Shown here in pieces: positions 1 to 7,025 of a stretch of DNA of 32,537 nucleotides; the stretch's first letter is position 1; every line of letters begins with the position of its first letter. The stretch covers positions 1-32,537 of the forward strand of contig CAJANL010000169.1 in the NCBI GenBank assembly GCA_903941105.1. The letters are read 5' to 3'. Source of the stretch: an uncultured Rhodospirillaceae bacterium (GTDB lineage: Bacteria > Pseudomonadota > Alphaproteobacteria > Rhodospirillales > Magnetospirillaceae). The translations under genes were made by a program, and so were the position numbers. A model generated the notes under the pieces. The model was not told the origin of the DNA. It ran no database searches and worked only from the letters and a program-made list of their open reading frames with translations.

Positions 1-75
1 CTTCAAGAAGCACGGCCCCCCTTTTTCCAGGCGCCGGTCTTCAAACCAGCCCAGCGAAAATTCCGCATGCGGCAT
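1..75 (-). CDS. Possible 5' end of a truncated gene (transposase-like N-terminus)
   Basis: An open frame of 25 codons runs leftward off the window edge from an ATG at 75-73. It is preceded by a purine-rich GGGGGA a few bases upstream, which could be a ribosome binding site. The peptide begins MPHAEFSLGWFEDRRLEK and continues with GGPCFLK. From memory this resembles the N-termini of some IS4-family transposases (pattern 'GWF.D.RL.KGG'), but 25 residues are too few to be sure. If it is a transposase, the left edge of the window lies inside an insertion sequence and bases 76-227 would hold its end and the junction with the glycan cluster. No terminal inverted repeat could be confirmed because the other end is outside the window. 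Confidence 0.33.
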   Translation of the reverse strand, partial: MPHAEFSLGWFEDRRLEKGGPCFLK

Positions 76-227
76 TGCGATCCCCCAAGAACGTCTCGCT
101 CAAAGGAATCACAATCCCGGCACCACCGCACGCCACAAACTCGGCCGCGCAGAAATGTGTGCATTCTTTAGAGTAGATGCGGGGGTGACGAGATGAAGGG
201 CGGCGGGAGGAGTTTTTCCGCAGCCTG

Positions 228-869
228 TTAAATCACCGCCTTTCGACAAGAAAACGCCTCGGCCCAGGGGGCGTTGCAGCCGATGCCCCGCAGGCGTAGC
301 AGGCCGCGGAAGGTGTCGGCGTCGAACCAGGCGCGGCCGCGCTGGCTGGCGAACAGGCGGGTGATCAGTTCGACCTTGCGGCCGGCCTGATCCTCGCTGA
401 GCGGCACGAATATATTGGGCTGCGGGAAATCACCCTCGTATTTGGGGATTTCGTATTCCCAGATCAGGTGATCGCGGAAGGTGTTCCACGCCAGCTCGGC
501 CAGCAGTCGGTGGTCCTGATGGCTGTCGTCGTGGCCGTGCACCAGGATCAGGCTGGGGGCGAAGCCGGCCTTGATGTGCTCGAACTCCTCCTTTACCGCG
601 CCCCATTGCTGCGGCAGGAAACTTTCGCGGAAGCCGTGCAGTTGCACCTCGGCCCGCTCGGCGCCGGCGAGGAAGGCGTCGGCCGACGCTTTGGCCTCGG
701 ACTGGCGCACCGCCGAGCCGGTGAACACCACCCAACGCACCTGGACGGCGGACCTCTCGGCCAGCAGCCGCAGGACGGTGCCGCCGCAGCCGATCTCGAT
801 GTCGTCGCAATGGGCGCCCAGGCACAGCAGGCGGAAGGGGCGGGCAGGGGCGAATTGAAGCGGGGTCAT
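228..869 (-). CDS. PIG-L (LmbE-like) family deacetylase
   Basis: This 213-residue protein belongs to the PIG-L/LmbE family of zinc-dependent deacetylases, which remove N-acetyl groups from sugars or sugar conjugates. The metal-site motifs are visible: GAHCDDIEIG at about residues 18-27 (family AHxDD) and HGHDDSHQDH at about 111-120 (family HxxDxHxDH). The start at 869 was chosen over an upstream in-frame ATG at 920 because it has GGAG seven bases before it and the upstream extension runs through a palindromic repeat. It is the last gene of a leftward set after UDP-glucose dehydrogenase and a UXS-like SDR, so a role in modifying an amino sugar of a surface glycan is a reasonable inference. The actual substrate cannot be read from the sequence. 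No convincing terminator follows. Confidence 0.86.
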   Translation of the reverse strand: MTPLQFAPARPFRLLCLGAHCDDIEIGCGGTVLRLLAERSAVQVRWVVFTGSAVRQSEAKASADAFLAGAERAEVQLHGFRESFLPQQWGAVKEEFEHIKAGFAPSLILVHGHDDSHQDHRLLAELAWNTFRDHLIWEYEIPKYEGDFPQPNIFVPLSEDQAGRKVELITRLFASQRGRAWFDADTFRGLLRLRGIGCNAPWAEAFSCRKAVI

Positions 870-887
870 GGCAATTCTCCAGACTTT

Positions 888-910
888 CCCTCTCCCACAA
901 GGGGAGAGGG
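888..910. repeat. GC-rich palindrome of the CCCTCTCC...GGAGAGGG type
   Basis: A 9-bp perfect stem (888-896 with 902-910) with a 5-base loop lies between the SDR stop and the deacetylase start. Palindromes of this CCCTCTCC/GGAGAGGG kind are scattered between genes in many alphaproteobacterial genomes, so this is probably a REP-like dispersed element rather than a dedicated terminator. There is no T-run on either side. A related but not identical palindrome is at 18864-18886. In the transcript it could act as an RNA stabiliser or partial terminator within the operon. Confidence 0.6.
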
Positions 911-920
911 CTCTCGACAA

Positions 921-2003
921 TCACATCGTCCCGGTTCGTACCTGCCGCTGGGCCAACTCCTCGCGGTAGGAGGCCAGCGTGCGGGCGAGGCCTTCCCGTA
1001 GCGACGTCCGCGCCGTGAAGCCGGTCAGGCGATGCAGCTTGGTGAGGTCGGGGCAGCGGCGCTGCGGGTTATCCACCAGGAACGCGGCCTCGGGGCTCTG
1101 GTGCAGCTCGACCACCAGCGGCGGCTCGGCGGCGACCGTGGCCATGGTGCGGGCGGCCTCGGCGATGGAAACTTCTTCGGCATTGCCGACGTTGAAGGCC
1201 TCGCCATCGGCCTCGGGCATCATCAGAAGCGTCAGGCAGGCCTCGGCGAAGTCCGAGACGTAGCAGAACGACCGGGTCGCCCGTCCGTCCGAGTACAGCA
1301 CCAGCGGCCCGCCGGCCAGGGCGGTACGCACCAGATCGGGGATGATGCGGCCGTCGTCGAGGCGCTGGCCGGGGCCGTAGACGTTGAACGGCCGGATCAC
1401 CTTCACCGGCACCCGGTTCAGGCGGAAATAGGTGGCGCACAGGGTCTCGCCCAGCCGCTTGCTCTCGTCATAGCAGGCGCGCGGCCCGGTGAACGACACG
1501 TTGCCGTGATAGTCCTCGGGGGTGGGCACCACCGACGGGTCGCCGTAGACCTCGCTGGAGGAGAACGACAGCATTCCCTTGGCGCCCTTGCCGGCGAGGT
1601 CGAGCATGTTCCAGGTGCCCTGGACGTTGGCGGCGATGGTGGCCAGCGGGTTGGCGCGGTAGATGGCCGGCGAGCCGATACTGGCGCAATGGATGATCCA
1701 GTCGAAATGCCCGCCGAAGTCGGGTTCGGTGGCGACGTTGCCGCTGCGCAGGCTCAGCCAGGGCTTGCCGCGAAGATGGGCCAGCCGGGCAGCCGGGCCG
1801 ACCATGAAGGTGTCGAGCGCGGTGACCTGGGCAGGATGGCCGATGCGGGCGCGGTTGAAGGCGTCCAGCACGTCGACGAAGAAACCGCCGAGGAAGCCGG
1901 CGGCGCCGGTGACCAGGACGCGGCTGTCCGCCAGCGGCTCGATCAGGCGTCCCAGGCGGATGACGACCTCTTCGGCGTCGGCGCGGATGACGTCTGTGAT
2001 CAT
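921..2003 (-). CDS. Extended SDR, UDP-glucuronate decarboxylase-like (or sugar 4,6-dehydratase/epimerase)
   Basis: This 360-residue NAD-dependent extended SDR has the Rossmann signature TGAAGFLGG (about residues 32-40), a Ser-Ser-Ser-Glu-Val-Tyr catalytic stretch (148-153) and the YDESK catalytic Tyr-Lys pair (Tyr178, Lys182), followed by RPFNVYGPGQ. The combination SEVYGDP / CYDESKR / DDGR is typical of UDP-glucuronate decarboxylases (UXS), which turn UDP-glucuronate into UDP-xylose with a UDP-4-keto intermediate. The start at 2003 has GGAGG five bases upstream and its ATGA overlaps the stop of the preceding UDP-glucose dehydrogenase gene, implying translational coupling. That neighbour would supply its substrate, which strengthens the assignment. 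A dTDP-glucose dehydratase-like or epimerase activity cannot be excluded. A much longer reading frame upstream is an artefact of GC-rich frames. Confidence 0.85.
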   Translation of the reverse strand: MITDVIRADAEEVVIRLGRLIEPLADSRVLVTGAAGFLGGFFVDVLDAFNRARIGHPAQVTALDTFMVGPAARLAHLRGKPWLSLRSGNVATEPDFGGHFDWIIHCASIGSPAIYRANPLATIAANVQGTWNMLDLAGKGAKGMLSFSSSEVYGDPSVVPTPEDYHGNVSFTGPRACYDESKRLGETLCATYFRLNRVPVKVIRPFNVYGPGQRLDDGRIIPDLVRTALAGGPLVLYSDGRATRSFCYVSDFAEACLTLLMMPEADGEAFNVGNAEEVSIAEAARTMATVAAEPPLVVELHQSPEAAFLVDNPQRRCPDLTKLHRLTGFTARTSLREGLARTLASYREELAQRQVRTGTM

Positions 2004-3388
2004 GGTTCCTCCGTGGTTGGGGCATAGGTGCCGATGCGGAGCAGTGTTACGCCGTCGGGCATCTCCAGCCCGTCCAGCACACCGCGGCCGTCGAGCAGCA
2101 CCGGGCGGCGCATACCGTTCGCCAGGTCGTGGCGGCGGTAGTCCGGCCAGGCGGTGGCGAGGATGGCGGCGTCGGTGCCGGCGACCGCTTGCGCCGCCGT
2201 CTCGGTCACCAGCACGGCGCCCCGGTGCATGGCGCGCACCCGCTGACGCACCTCCGGCAACGGGTCGTGGGCGGTCACTTCGACGCCGCGGGCGAGCAGG
2301 CGGCCCACCAGCTTGAGGCCGGGAGATTCGCGCAGATCGTCGGTACCGGGCTTGAAGGCGAGGCCGAGCACCGCCACCCGTTTTTGGCATATGCCGCCCA
2401 GGGCCTGGGCCAGCAGTTCGACCACCTGGGTCGGACGCCGGGTGTTGATGGCCTGGGCGGCGTCGATCAGGGGCAGCTCGATGCCGCGTCGCCGGGCCCA
2501 CCATGACAGCGCCGCCAGGTCCTTGGGAAAGCAGCTGCCGCCGAAGCCGATGCCGCCCTTGAGGAAGCGGGTGGCGCCGGCCCGGCCGCCATCGGGGCCG
2601 TCGAGCATGCGGTCGAGGTGGACCGCCTCCATCACCCGCGCCAAGTCGATGCGCGGGATGGCCTCGCAGAGGGCGGCGAACTGGTTGGTGAACGAGATCA
2701 GCGTCGCCTGCAGGGCGTTGGCGGCATATTTCACCATCTCCGCCTCACGCAGGCCCATGGTCAGCAGGGGAGCGGGGAACGGGCGGTAGAGCCGCGCCAT
2801 CACCGCCGCGGTGCGTTGGTCGAAGGCGCCGAGAACGATGCGGTCGGGCATCATGAAATCGGCCACGGCACTGCCCTGGCTGAGGAATTCCGGGTTCATC
2901 GCCAGGCCGAAGTCCCGCCCGGCCAGCCGATCGGACTCCTGTTCCAGGATGCGCCGCACCAGGGTATCGGTGGTGCCGGGCACGACGGTGCTTTTCACCG
3001 CCACCACCGGGAATTCGCCGGTCAGCGAACGGCCGACCTCGGCGGCGGCCGCTTCGAGGGCGGTGAGGTCGATGGCGCCGTCGCGATCGGGGGTGCCCAC
3101 GCAGATCAGCACCACCTCGGCGGTGGCAACGGCGCTGGCAGTGTCGGTGGTGGCGGCGACGCGCCCCCCGGCCAGCAGCGCCGTCAGTCCATCCTCGTGG
3201 AACGGAACTTCCCCCCGCGCCAATGCTGCGACGCGGTCGCGATCGCGGTCGACGCAGGTGATCCGGTGACCCACGGCAGCCAGGCAGGCGGCGGTGACGA
3301 GGCCGACATAGCCGGTTCCTATCACCGCGACCGCCATCCCCGCCGGGTGTTCCCCCACGGGGGAAGGCTGATTGCGTTGGATTGGCAT
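2000..3388 (-). CDS. ugd: UDP-glucose 6-dehydrogenase
   Basis: The 462-residue product oxidises UDP-glucose to UDP-glucuronate with two NAD+. It shows the N-terminal Rossmann motif VIGTGYVGL (about residues 22-30), the central dimerisation helix with the KYAANALQA stretch, and the catalytic cysteine in GFGGSCFPKD (Cys286). Length fits the family, usually about 430-450 residues, with a slightly long N-terminus. The ATG at 3388 has a strong AGGAGG seven bases upstream. A second ATG at 3337 begins directly at the Rossmann fold, and the 17 codons between include an inverted repeat TTCCCCC-AC-GGGGGAA, so the later start remains possible. It overlaps the next gene by four bases and probably feeds it with UDP-glucuronate. 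A related GDP-mannose dehydrogenase activity is less likely given the neighbour. Confidence 0.93.
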   Translation of the reverse strand: MPIQRNQPSPVGEHPAGMAVAVIGTGYVGLVTAACLAAVGHRITCVDRDRDRVAALARGEVPFHEDGLTALLAGGRVAATTDTASAVATAEVVLICVGTPDRDGAIDLTALEAAAAEVGRSLTGEFPVVAVKSTVVPGTTDTLVRRILEQESDRLAGRDFGLAMNPEFLSQGSAVADFMMPDRIVLGAFDQRTAAVMARLYRPFPAPLLTMGLREAEMVKYAANALQATLISFTNQFAALCEAIPRIDLARVMEAVHLDRMLDGPDGGRAGATRFLKGGIGFGGSCFPKDLAALSWWARRRGIELPLIDAAQAINTRRPTQVVELLAQALGGICQKRVAVLGLAFKPGTDDLRESPGLKLVGRLLARGVEVTAHDPLPEVRQRVRAMHRGAVLVTETAAQAVAGTDAAILATAWPDYRRHDLANGMRRPVLLDGRGVLDGLEMPDGVTLLRIGTYAPTTEEP

Positions 3389-3590
3389 TCCCGGTCCTCC
3401 TCGGCCTTCAACGTGGGAGGGGGGGGATGCCGGGGAAATCCATCATGTGGATGAATCGCTTGCGCTTCCGAGACCGGTTCGAACCTTCCGGCGTATCGCC
3501 GCCTGTCCGGTTTACCCTTGGGACGCCACAGGCCTAAATGCATAACAGCAAGACGACCGGACTACGACCTCCCGGAAATAGGAGCGGGCC

Positions 3591-4835
3591 GTGAACGAGT
3601 CGGTTCTCAGCGTACAAACCGTAGGGTGTGGCTGCCGCTTCTGTGGCGGTCCCCTGGCCGAGGTCGTCGACCTCGGCATGTCGCCGCTGTGCGAAAGTTT
3701 TTTGGCGTTGGATCAACTAGACGCCATGGAGCCGTTTTATCCGCTGAAGGTCTGGGTGTGCCGACACTGCTTTCTCATGCAGTTGAGGCAGTATGTCAGC
3801 GCCGCTGAAATATTCAGTGAATACGCATACTTCTCGTCATTTTCTGATGCATATATTGAACATGCGCGAGCCTATGCCAAGGCCGTTTCGGTGCGGTTCG
3901 GGCTATCCGGCGAAAGCCGTGTCGTCGAACTGGCCAGCAACGACGGCTATCTGCTGCAGCACTTCATGCGCTTGGGCATCCCGGTCCTGGGGGTTGAGCC
4001 GGCGGCCAACGTCGCCCGCGCCGCCGAGGCCAAGGGGGTGCCCACCCTTGTGCGCTTCTTCTCCACCGAACTGGCGGCGGGGATGGACAAGGCCGACCTG
4101 GTGATCGGCAACAACGTGCTGGCCCAGGTGCCCGACCTCAACGACTTCGTCGCCGGCATCGCCCGGCTGCTCAAGCCGCAGGGGGTGGCCACCATCGAGG
4201 TGCCGCACCTGATGCGGCTGATCCAGGAGAACCAGTACGACACGATTTATCACGAGCATTTCTCGTATTTCTCGCTGGCCACCGCCGAGCGCATCTTCGC
4301 CCTCCATGGCCTGACGGTGTTCGATGTCGAGGAGATTTGGACCCATGGCGGCTCGCTAAGGCTGTACCTCTGTCCGGCCGACGCGGCGCGCCCGGTGGAA
4401 CGGCGGATCGCGGAGATCAAGGCCCGCGAGGCCGAGGCCGGACTCGACCGCATGGCCGGCTTCTCGCGCTTCGCCGAGCAGGTGCGGGCATCGCGCTGGA
4501 ACCTGCTGGATTTCCTTATCCGCGCCAAATGGTACGGCAAGTCCATCGCCGGCTATGGCGCGCCGGGCAAGGGCAACACCCTGCTGAACTACTGCGGCAT
4601 CCGCAGCGATATCCTCGACTACACGGTGGACCGCAATCCTTACAAGCACGGCAAGTTCCTCCCCGGAACCCACATCCCCATTCATCCGCCCGAGCGTATC
4701 CGCGCCACCCGTCCGGACTATGTGCTGATCCTGCCGTGGAACCTCAGGCACGAGATCATGACCAGCCTCGCCTATATCCGCGATTGGGGCGGCCAGTTCA
4801 TCGTGCCCATCCCGGACGTGGCCGTGTTCCCGTGA
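3591..4835 (+). CDS. Zinc-binding SAM-dependent methyltransferase, sugar C-methyltransferase-like
   Basis: This 414-residue protein has the three-part layout of NDP-sugar C-methyltransferases such as TylC3/NovU: an N-terminal zinc-binding part with two Cys pairs (CRFC at 15-18, CRHC at 57-60), a SAM-binding core (VVELASNDGYLL at 111-122, then GVEPAAN), and a C-terminal domain with GYGAPGKGNTLL and the VDRNPYKHG stretch. These enzymes methylate a 4-keto-deoxy sugar nucleotide at C3. The start is GTG, preceded by AGGAG at a good distance. It is divergent from ugd and followed by a cytidylyltransferase-like gene, so the two may work on one CDP- or UDP-sugar. A short stretch around 3780-3880 is noticeably AT-richer than the rest, a possible trace of transfer. 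The true substrate is unknown. Confidence 0.86.
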   Translation: MNESVLSVQTVGCGCRFCGGPLAEVVDLGMSPLCESFLALDQLDAMEPFYPLKVWVCRHCFLMQLRQYVSAAEIFSEYAYFSSFSDAYIEHARAYAKAVSVRFGLSGESRVVELASNDGYLLQHFMRLGIPVLGVEPAANVARAAEAKGVPTLVRFFSTELAAGMDKADLVIGNNVLAQVPDLNDFVAGIARLLKPQGVATIEVPHLMRLIQENQYDTIYHEHFSYFSLATAERIFALHGLTVFDVEEIWTHGGSLRLYLCPADAARPVERRIAEIKAREAEAGLDRMAGFSRFAEQVRASRWNLLDFLIRAKWYGKSIAGYGAPGKGNTLLNYCGIRSDILDYTVDRNPYKHGKFLPGTHIPIHPPERIRATRPDYVLILPWNLRHEIMTSLAYIRDWGGQFIVPIPDVAVFP

Positions 4836-4886
4836 TGGTCGATTGCTGAAGTGGTTGGTCCGTCAAGATTGACAGGGAGTCTTCCT

Positions 4887-5693
4887 ATGAAGGTGGTCTT
4901 GTTCTGCGGCGGGCTGGGGATGCGCATGCGGGACTACTCGCAGACGCTGCCCAAGCCGATGGCATCGTTACGAAACCGGCCGTTGTTGTGGCATGTCATG
5001 CGCTGGTACGCGCATTGGGGCCACAACGATTTCATCCTCTGCCTGGGGCATCGCGGTGAGGCGATCAAGGAATATTTCCTGAACTACAACGAATGCCTGA
5101 GCAACGACTTCGTGCTGTCCGAGGGGGGGCGGCGGGTCGAGCTGCTGGCCGAGGATATCCGCGACTGGCGGATCACCTTCGCCGATACCGGCCTTGCCGC
5201 CAATATCGGCGAGCGCCTGCAAGCGGTGGCGCCGTTGCTGGCGGGGGAGGAGACCTTCCTCGCCAACTACTCAGACGGCTTGAGCGACTGCCCGTTGCCG
5301 CGGCTGATCGAGCGTCATCGCGTCACCGGTGCGGTTGCCACCTTCCTGGCGGTGCGGCCCAGCCACAGTTTCCATATCGCCGCCCTGGATCACGAGGGCC
5401 GCGTCGAAGGCATCCGCGATGTCAGGGCGGCCGACATGTGGATCAATGGCGGCTACTTCGTGCTCGATCGCCGCATCTTCGACTTCATGCGTGAGGGCGA
5501 GGAACTGGTGCTGGAGCCGTTCCAGCGCCTGATCGACCACAATCTGCTGTCGGCCTGCCGCTACGACGGCTTCTGGCGCGGTGTCGACACCTTCAAGGAC
5601 CTTTGCGAGATGGAAACGGCGCTGAACCAGGGCGATGGCCCATGGGAGGTATGGCGTCAGCACGATCTTGCGCGCCGTCTGGCAGCCGAATGA
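4887..5693 (+). CDS. Glucose-1-phosphate cytidylyltransferase-like nucleotidyltransferase
   Basis: This 268-residue protein resembles RfbF/DdhA, which joins CTP and glucose-1-phosphate to give CDP-glucose, the first step of CDP-3,6-dideoxyhexose and related pathways. Visible features are the N-terminal nucleotide-binding signature FCGGLGMRMRDYSQTLPKPM (about 7-26), NYSDGLSD in the catalytic core, WINGGYFV, and the C-terminal FWRGVDTFKDL. Length matches the family (about 257 residues). The ATG at 4887 is preceded by AGGGAG at seven bases, so the earlier GTG at 4851 is unlikely. It lies 51 bases after the C-methyltransferase. No CDP-glucose 4,6-dehydratase (RfbG) is in the window, so either the pathway is completed elsewhere or the specificity has shifted to another sugar-1-phosphate. 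Confidence 0.85.
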   Translation: MKVVLFCGGLGMRMRDYSQTLPKPMASLRNRPLLWHVMRWYAHWGHNDFILCLGHRGEAIKEYFLNYNECLSNDFVLSEGGRRVELLAEDIRDWRITFADTGLAANIGERLQAVAPLLAGEETFLANYSDGLSDCPLPRLIERHRVTGAVATFLAVRPSHSFHIAALDHEGRVEGIRDVRAADMWINGGYFVLDRRIFDFMREGEELVLEPFQRLIDHNLLSACRYDGFWRGVDTFKDLCEMETALNQGDGPWEVWRQHDLARRLAAE

Positions 5694-5751
5694 AGCATTC
5701 CCATATGGCCTTGGTACCAAGAAACTTGGCCAGAATGCTTGGGAGGATCCT

Positions 5752-6009
5752 ATGGCCGTTCAGGTGGTTGATTATCAGGAAACGTACAAGCTGATCTGCG
5801 ATGATTGCCGGCGTCGCTGGGCGGTGGTCGAGGAGCGCTGCGGCAAGGTCTATTCGCTGGATGCCCACCATTCCCGCCACGCTCCCAACACGCCTGACGG
5901 CATGGAGCAGGTGGTGGAGCCCGACGGATGGTGCAACGAAACGGCCGCGCGGCGGTGCTTTCAAGAGGCCGTCAGCGGGGAGCGCTACTACAGCCAGATC
6001 CTCTGGTGA
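5752..6009 (+). CDS. Small cysteine-containing protein of unknown function
   Basis: An 85-residue protein starts at an ATG with GGGAGG six bases upstream, a much better signal than the upstream in-frame start at 5635. I do not recognise the family. It has a CDDC pair at about residues 16-19 followed by further cysteines (about 30, 61 and 69), a charged N-terminal half and an aromatic C-terminus. One inference is a small metal- or redox-binding protein. No signal peptide or membrane segment is evident. It follows the cytidylyltransferase by 58 bases on the same strand, with a perfect 12-base palindrome (CTTGGTACCAAG, 5710-5721) between them. Its last 38 bases overlap the convergent nudC 3' end. 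Confidence 0.6.
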   Translation: MAVQVVDYQETYKLICDDCRRRWAVVEERCGKVYSLDAHHSRHAPNTPDGMEQVVEPDGWCNETAARRCFQEAVSGERYYSQILW

Positions 6010-6907
6010 TCCAGGCGTCGATCAGCGTCCGCGAGATTGAATCGCTGCGCGGCAGGAACAAGCCATTTTCCCCGGGTGTTCCCCATTCGCCGAAACGGCT
6101 GACCTCGTCGCGTCGAAACCAGCGGGCGTCTTCCAGTTCGACGCCATCGACGACCGGCCGGGTTGCTTCCGCCTGCGCGTTGAAGCCCAGCATCAACGAT
6201 GCCGGGAAGGGCCAGGGTTGGCTGGCGACGTAGCGGGCCGACAGTACCCGGATGCCGGCTTCCTCGGTGACCTCGCGCGCCACCGCCTGCTCCAGCGTCT
6301 CGCCGGGCTCGACGAAGCCGGCCAGGCACGAATACATGCCGGGCGGCCAGTGCGGCTGACGCCCCAGCAGCACCCGCTCGCCGTCGTCCTCGACCAGCAC
6401 GATGATCGCCGGATCGGTACGCGGGAACTGTTGTCCGTCGCAGCCGCCGCATTTTGCCACGTGGCCGGCCTGAACCAGCGTCAGGGGGCCGCCGCAGGCC
6501 GGACAGAAGCGGGTGCGCTGCTGCCACAGCAAGAGGCCGCGGGCATAGCACAGCAGGTCGAACTCCTGCTTGACCATCACGCCGCCGACAATGCGGGGGG
6601 AGCCCCAGTGTCCGCCCAGACCCAGATCGGGGCCGTCGTCGCCGGCCTCCATCGCCGACAGATCAACGGTGAACAGCGGCGCGCCGTTCTCGAGCCCGAG
6701 GAAGCTGCCGCCATGCGTCAGCAGGGTGCGGGCAGCGGTGCCGTGTACCCGTAGCGGACCGGGCGGATCGGTCATCAGGTGCAGCCCGCGCCAGAACGGC
6801 AGCACGGCCAGATCGTTGCGCTGGGCCAGGGCCGCCAGGGCGGCGGCATCTCGGCGGAGGGTGTGGGCGCGGTCGAGCGGGGTAGGGGAGTTCATGAGTT
6901 TCACCAT
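5972..6907 (-). CDS. nudC: NAD(+)/NADH pyrophosphatase (Nudix), NudC
   Basis: This 311-residue Nudix hydrolase carries all hallmarks of NudC, which splits NADH/NAD+ into nicotinamide mononucleotide and AMP and can remove NAD caps from RNA. The zinc ribbon is formed by CPAC (about 135-138) and CGGC (about 153-156). The Nudix box GFVEPGETLEQAVAREVTEE begins at about 197, and the NudC-specific SQPWPFPAS motif follows at about 229. The N-terminal Nudix-like domain is present. The start is unclear: the ATG at 6907 and another at 6895 both lack a strong ribosome binding site. Its 3' end overlaps the convergent small gene by 38 bases. It is divergent to the GGDEF-EAL gene. Confidence 0.93.
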   Translation of the reverse strand: MVKLMNSPTPLDRAHTLRRDAAALAALAQRNDLAVLPFWRGLHLMTDPPGPLRVHGTAARTLLTHGGSFLGLENGAPLFTVDLSAMEAGDDGPDLGLGGHWGSPRIVGGVMVKQEFDLLCYARGLLLWQQRTRFCPACGGPLTLVQAGHVAKCGGCDGQQFPRTDPAIIVLVEDDGERVLLGRQPHWPPGMYSCLAGFVEPGETLEQAVAREVTEEAGIRVLSARYVASQPWPFPASLMLGFNAQAEATRPVVDGVELEDARWFRRDEVSRFGEWGTPGENGLFLPRSDSISRTLIDAWITRGSGCSSAPR

Positions 6908-6977
6908 GACACGGTAGCGCGGCGTCTCTCAAGGGGGCTGCAGGTCAACGATCGGTGCAACGGGGGAACGAAGAAGA

Positions 6978-7006
6978 TTGCGCTTTGCCGCCTGCTTGGG
7001 AATTAT
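6978..7006 (+). promoter_or_regulatory. Weak candidate sigma-70 promoter for the GGDEF-EAL gene
   Basis: TTGCGC and AATTAT are separated by 17 bases in the short divergent region between nudC and the GGDEF-EAL gene, about 20 bases upstream of the start codon. Matches to consensus are 3/6 and 4/6, so this is only a suggestion. No better pair was seen in this gap. Confidence 0.22.
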
Positions 7007-7025
7007 GGGGGACTAAGGGGTTCAC

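Noticed and set aside
5710-5721. Perfect palindrome CTTGGTACCAAG before the small cysteine protein
   Set aside because: Twelve bases can arise by chance, with no matching copies or promoter context; mentioned only in the gene entry.
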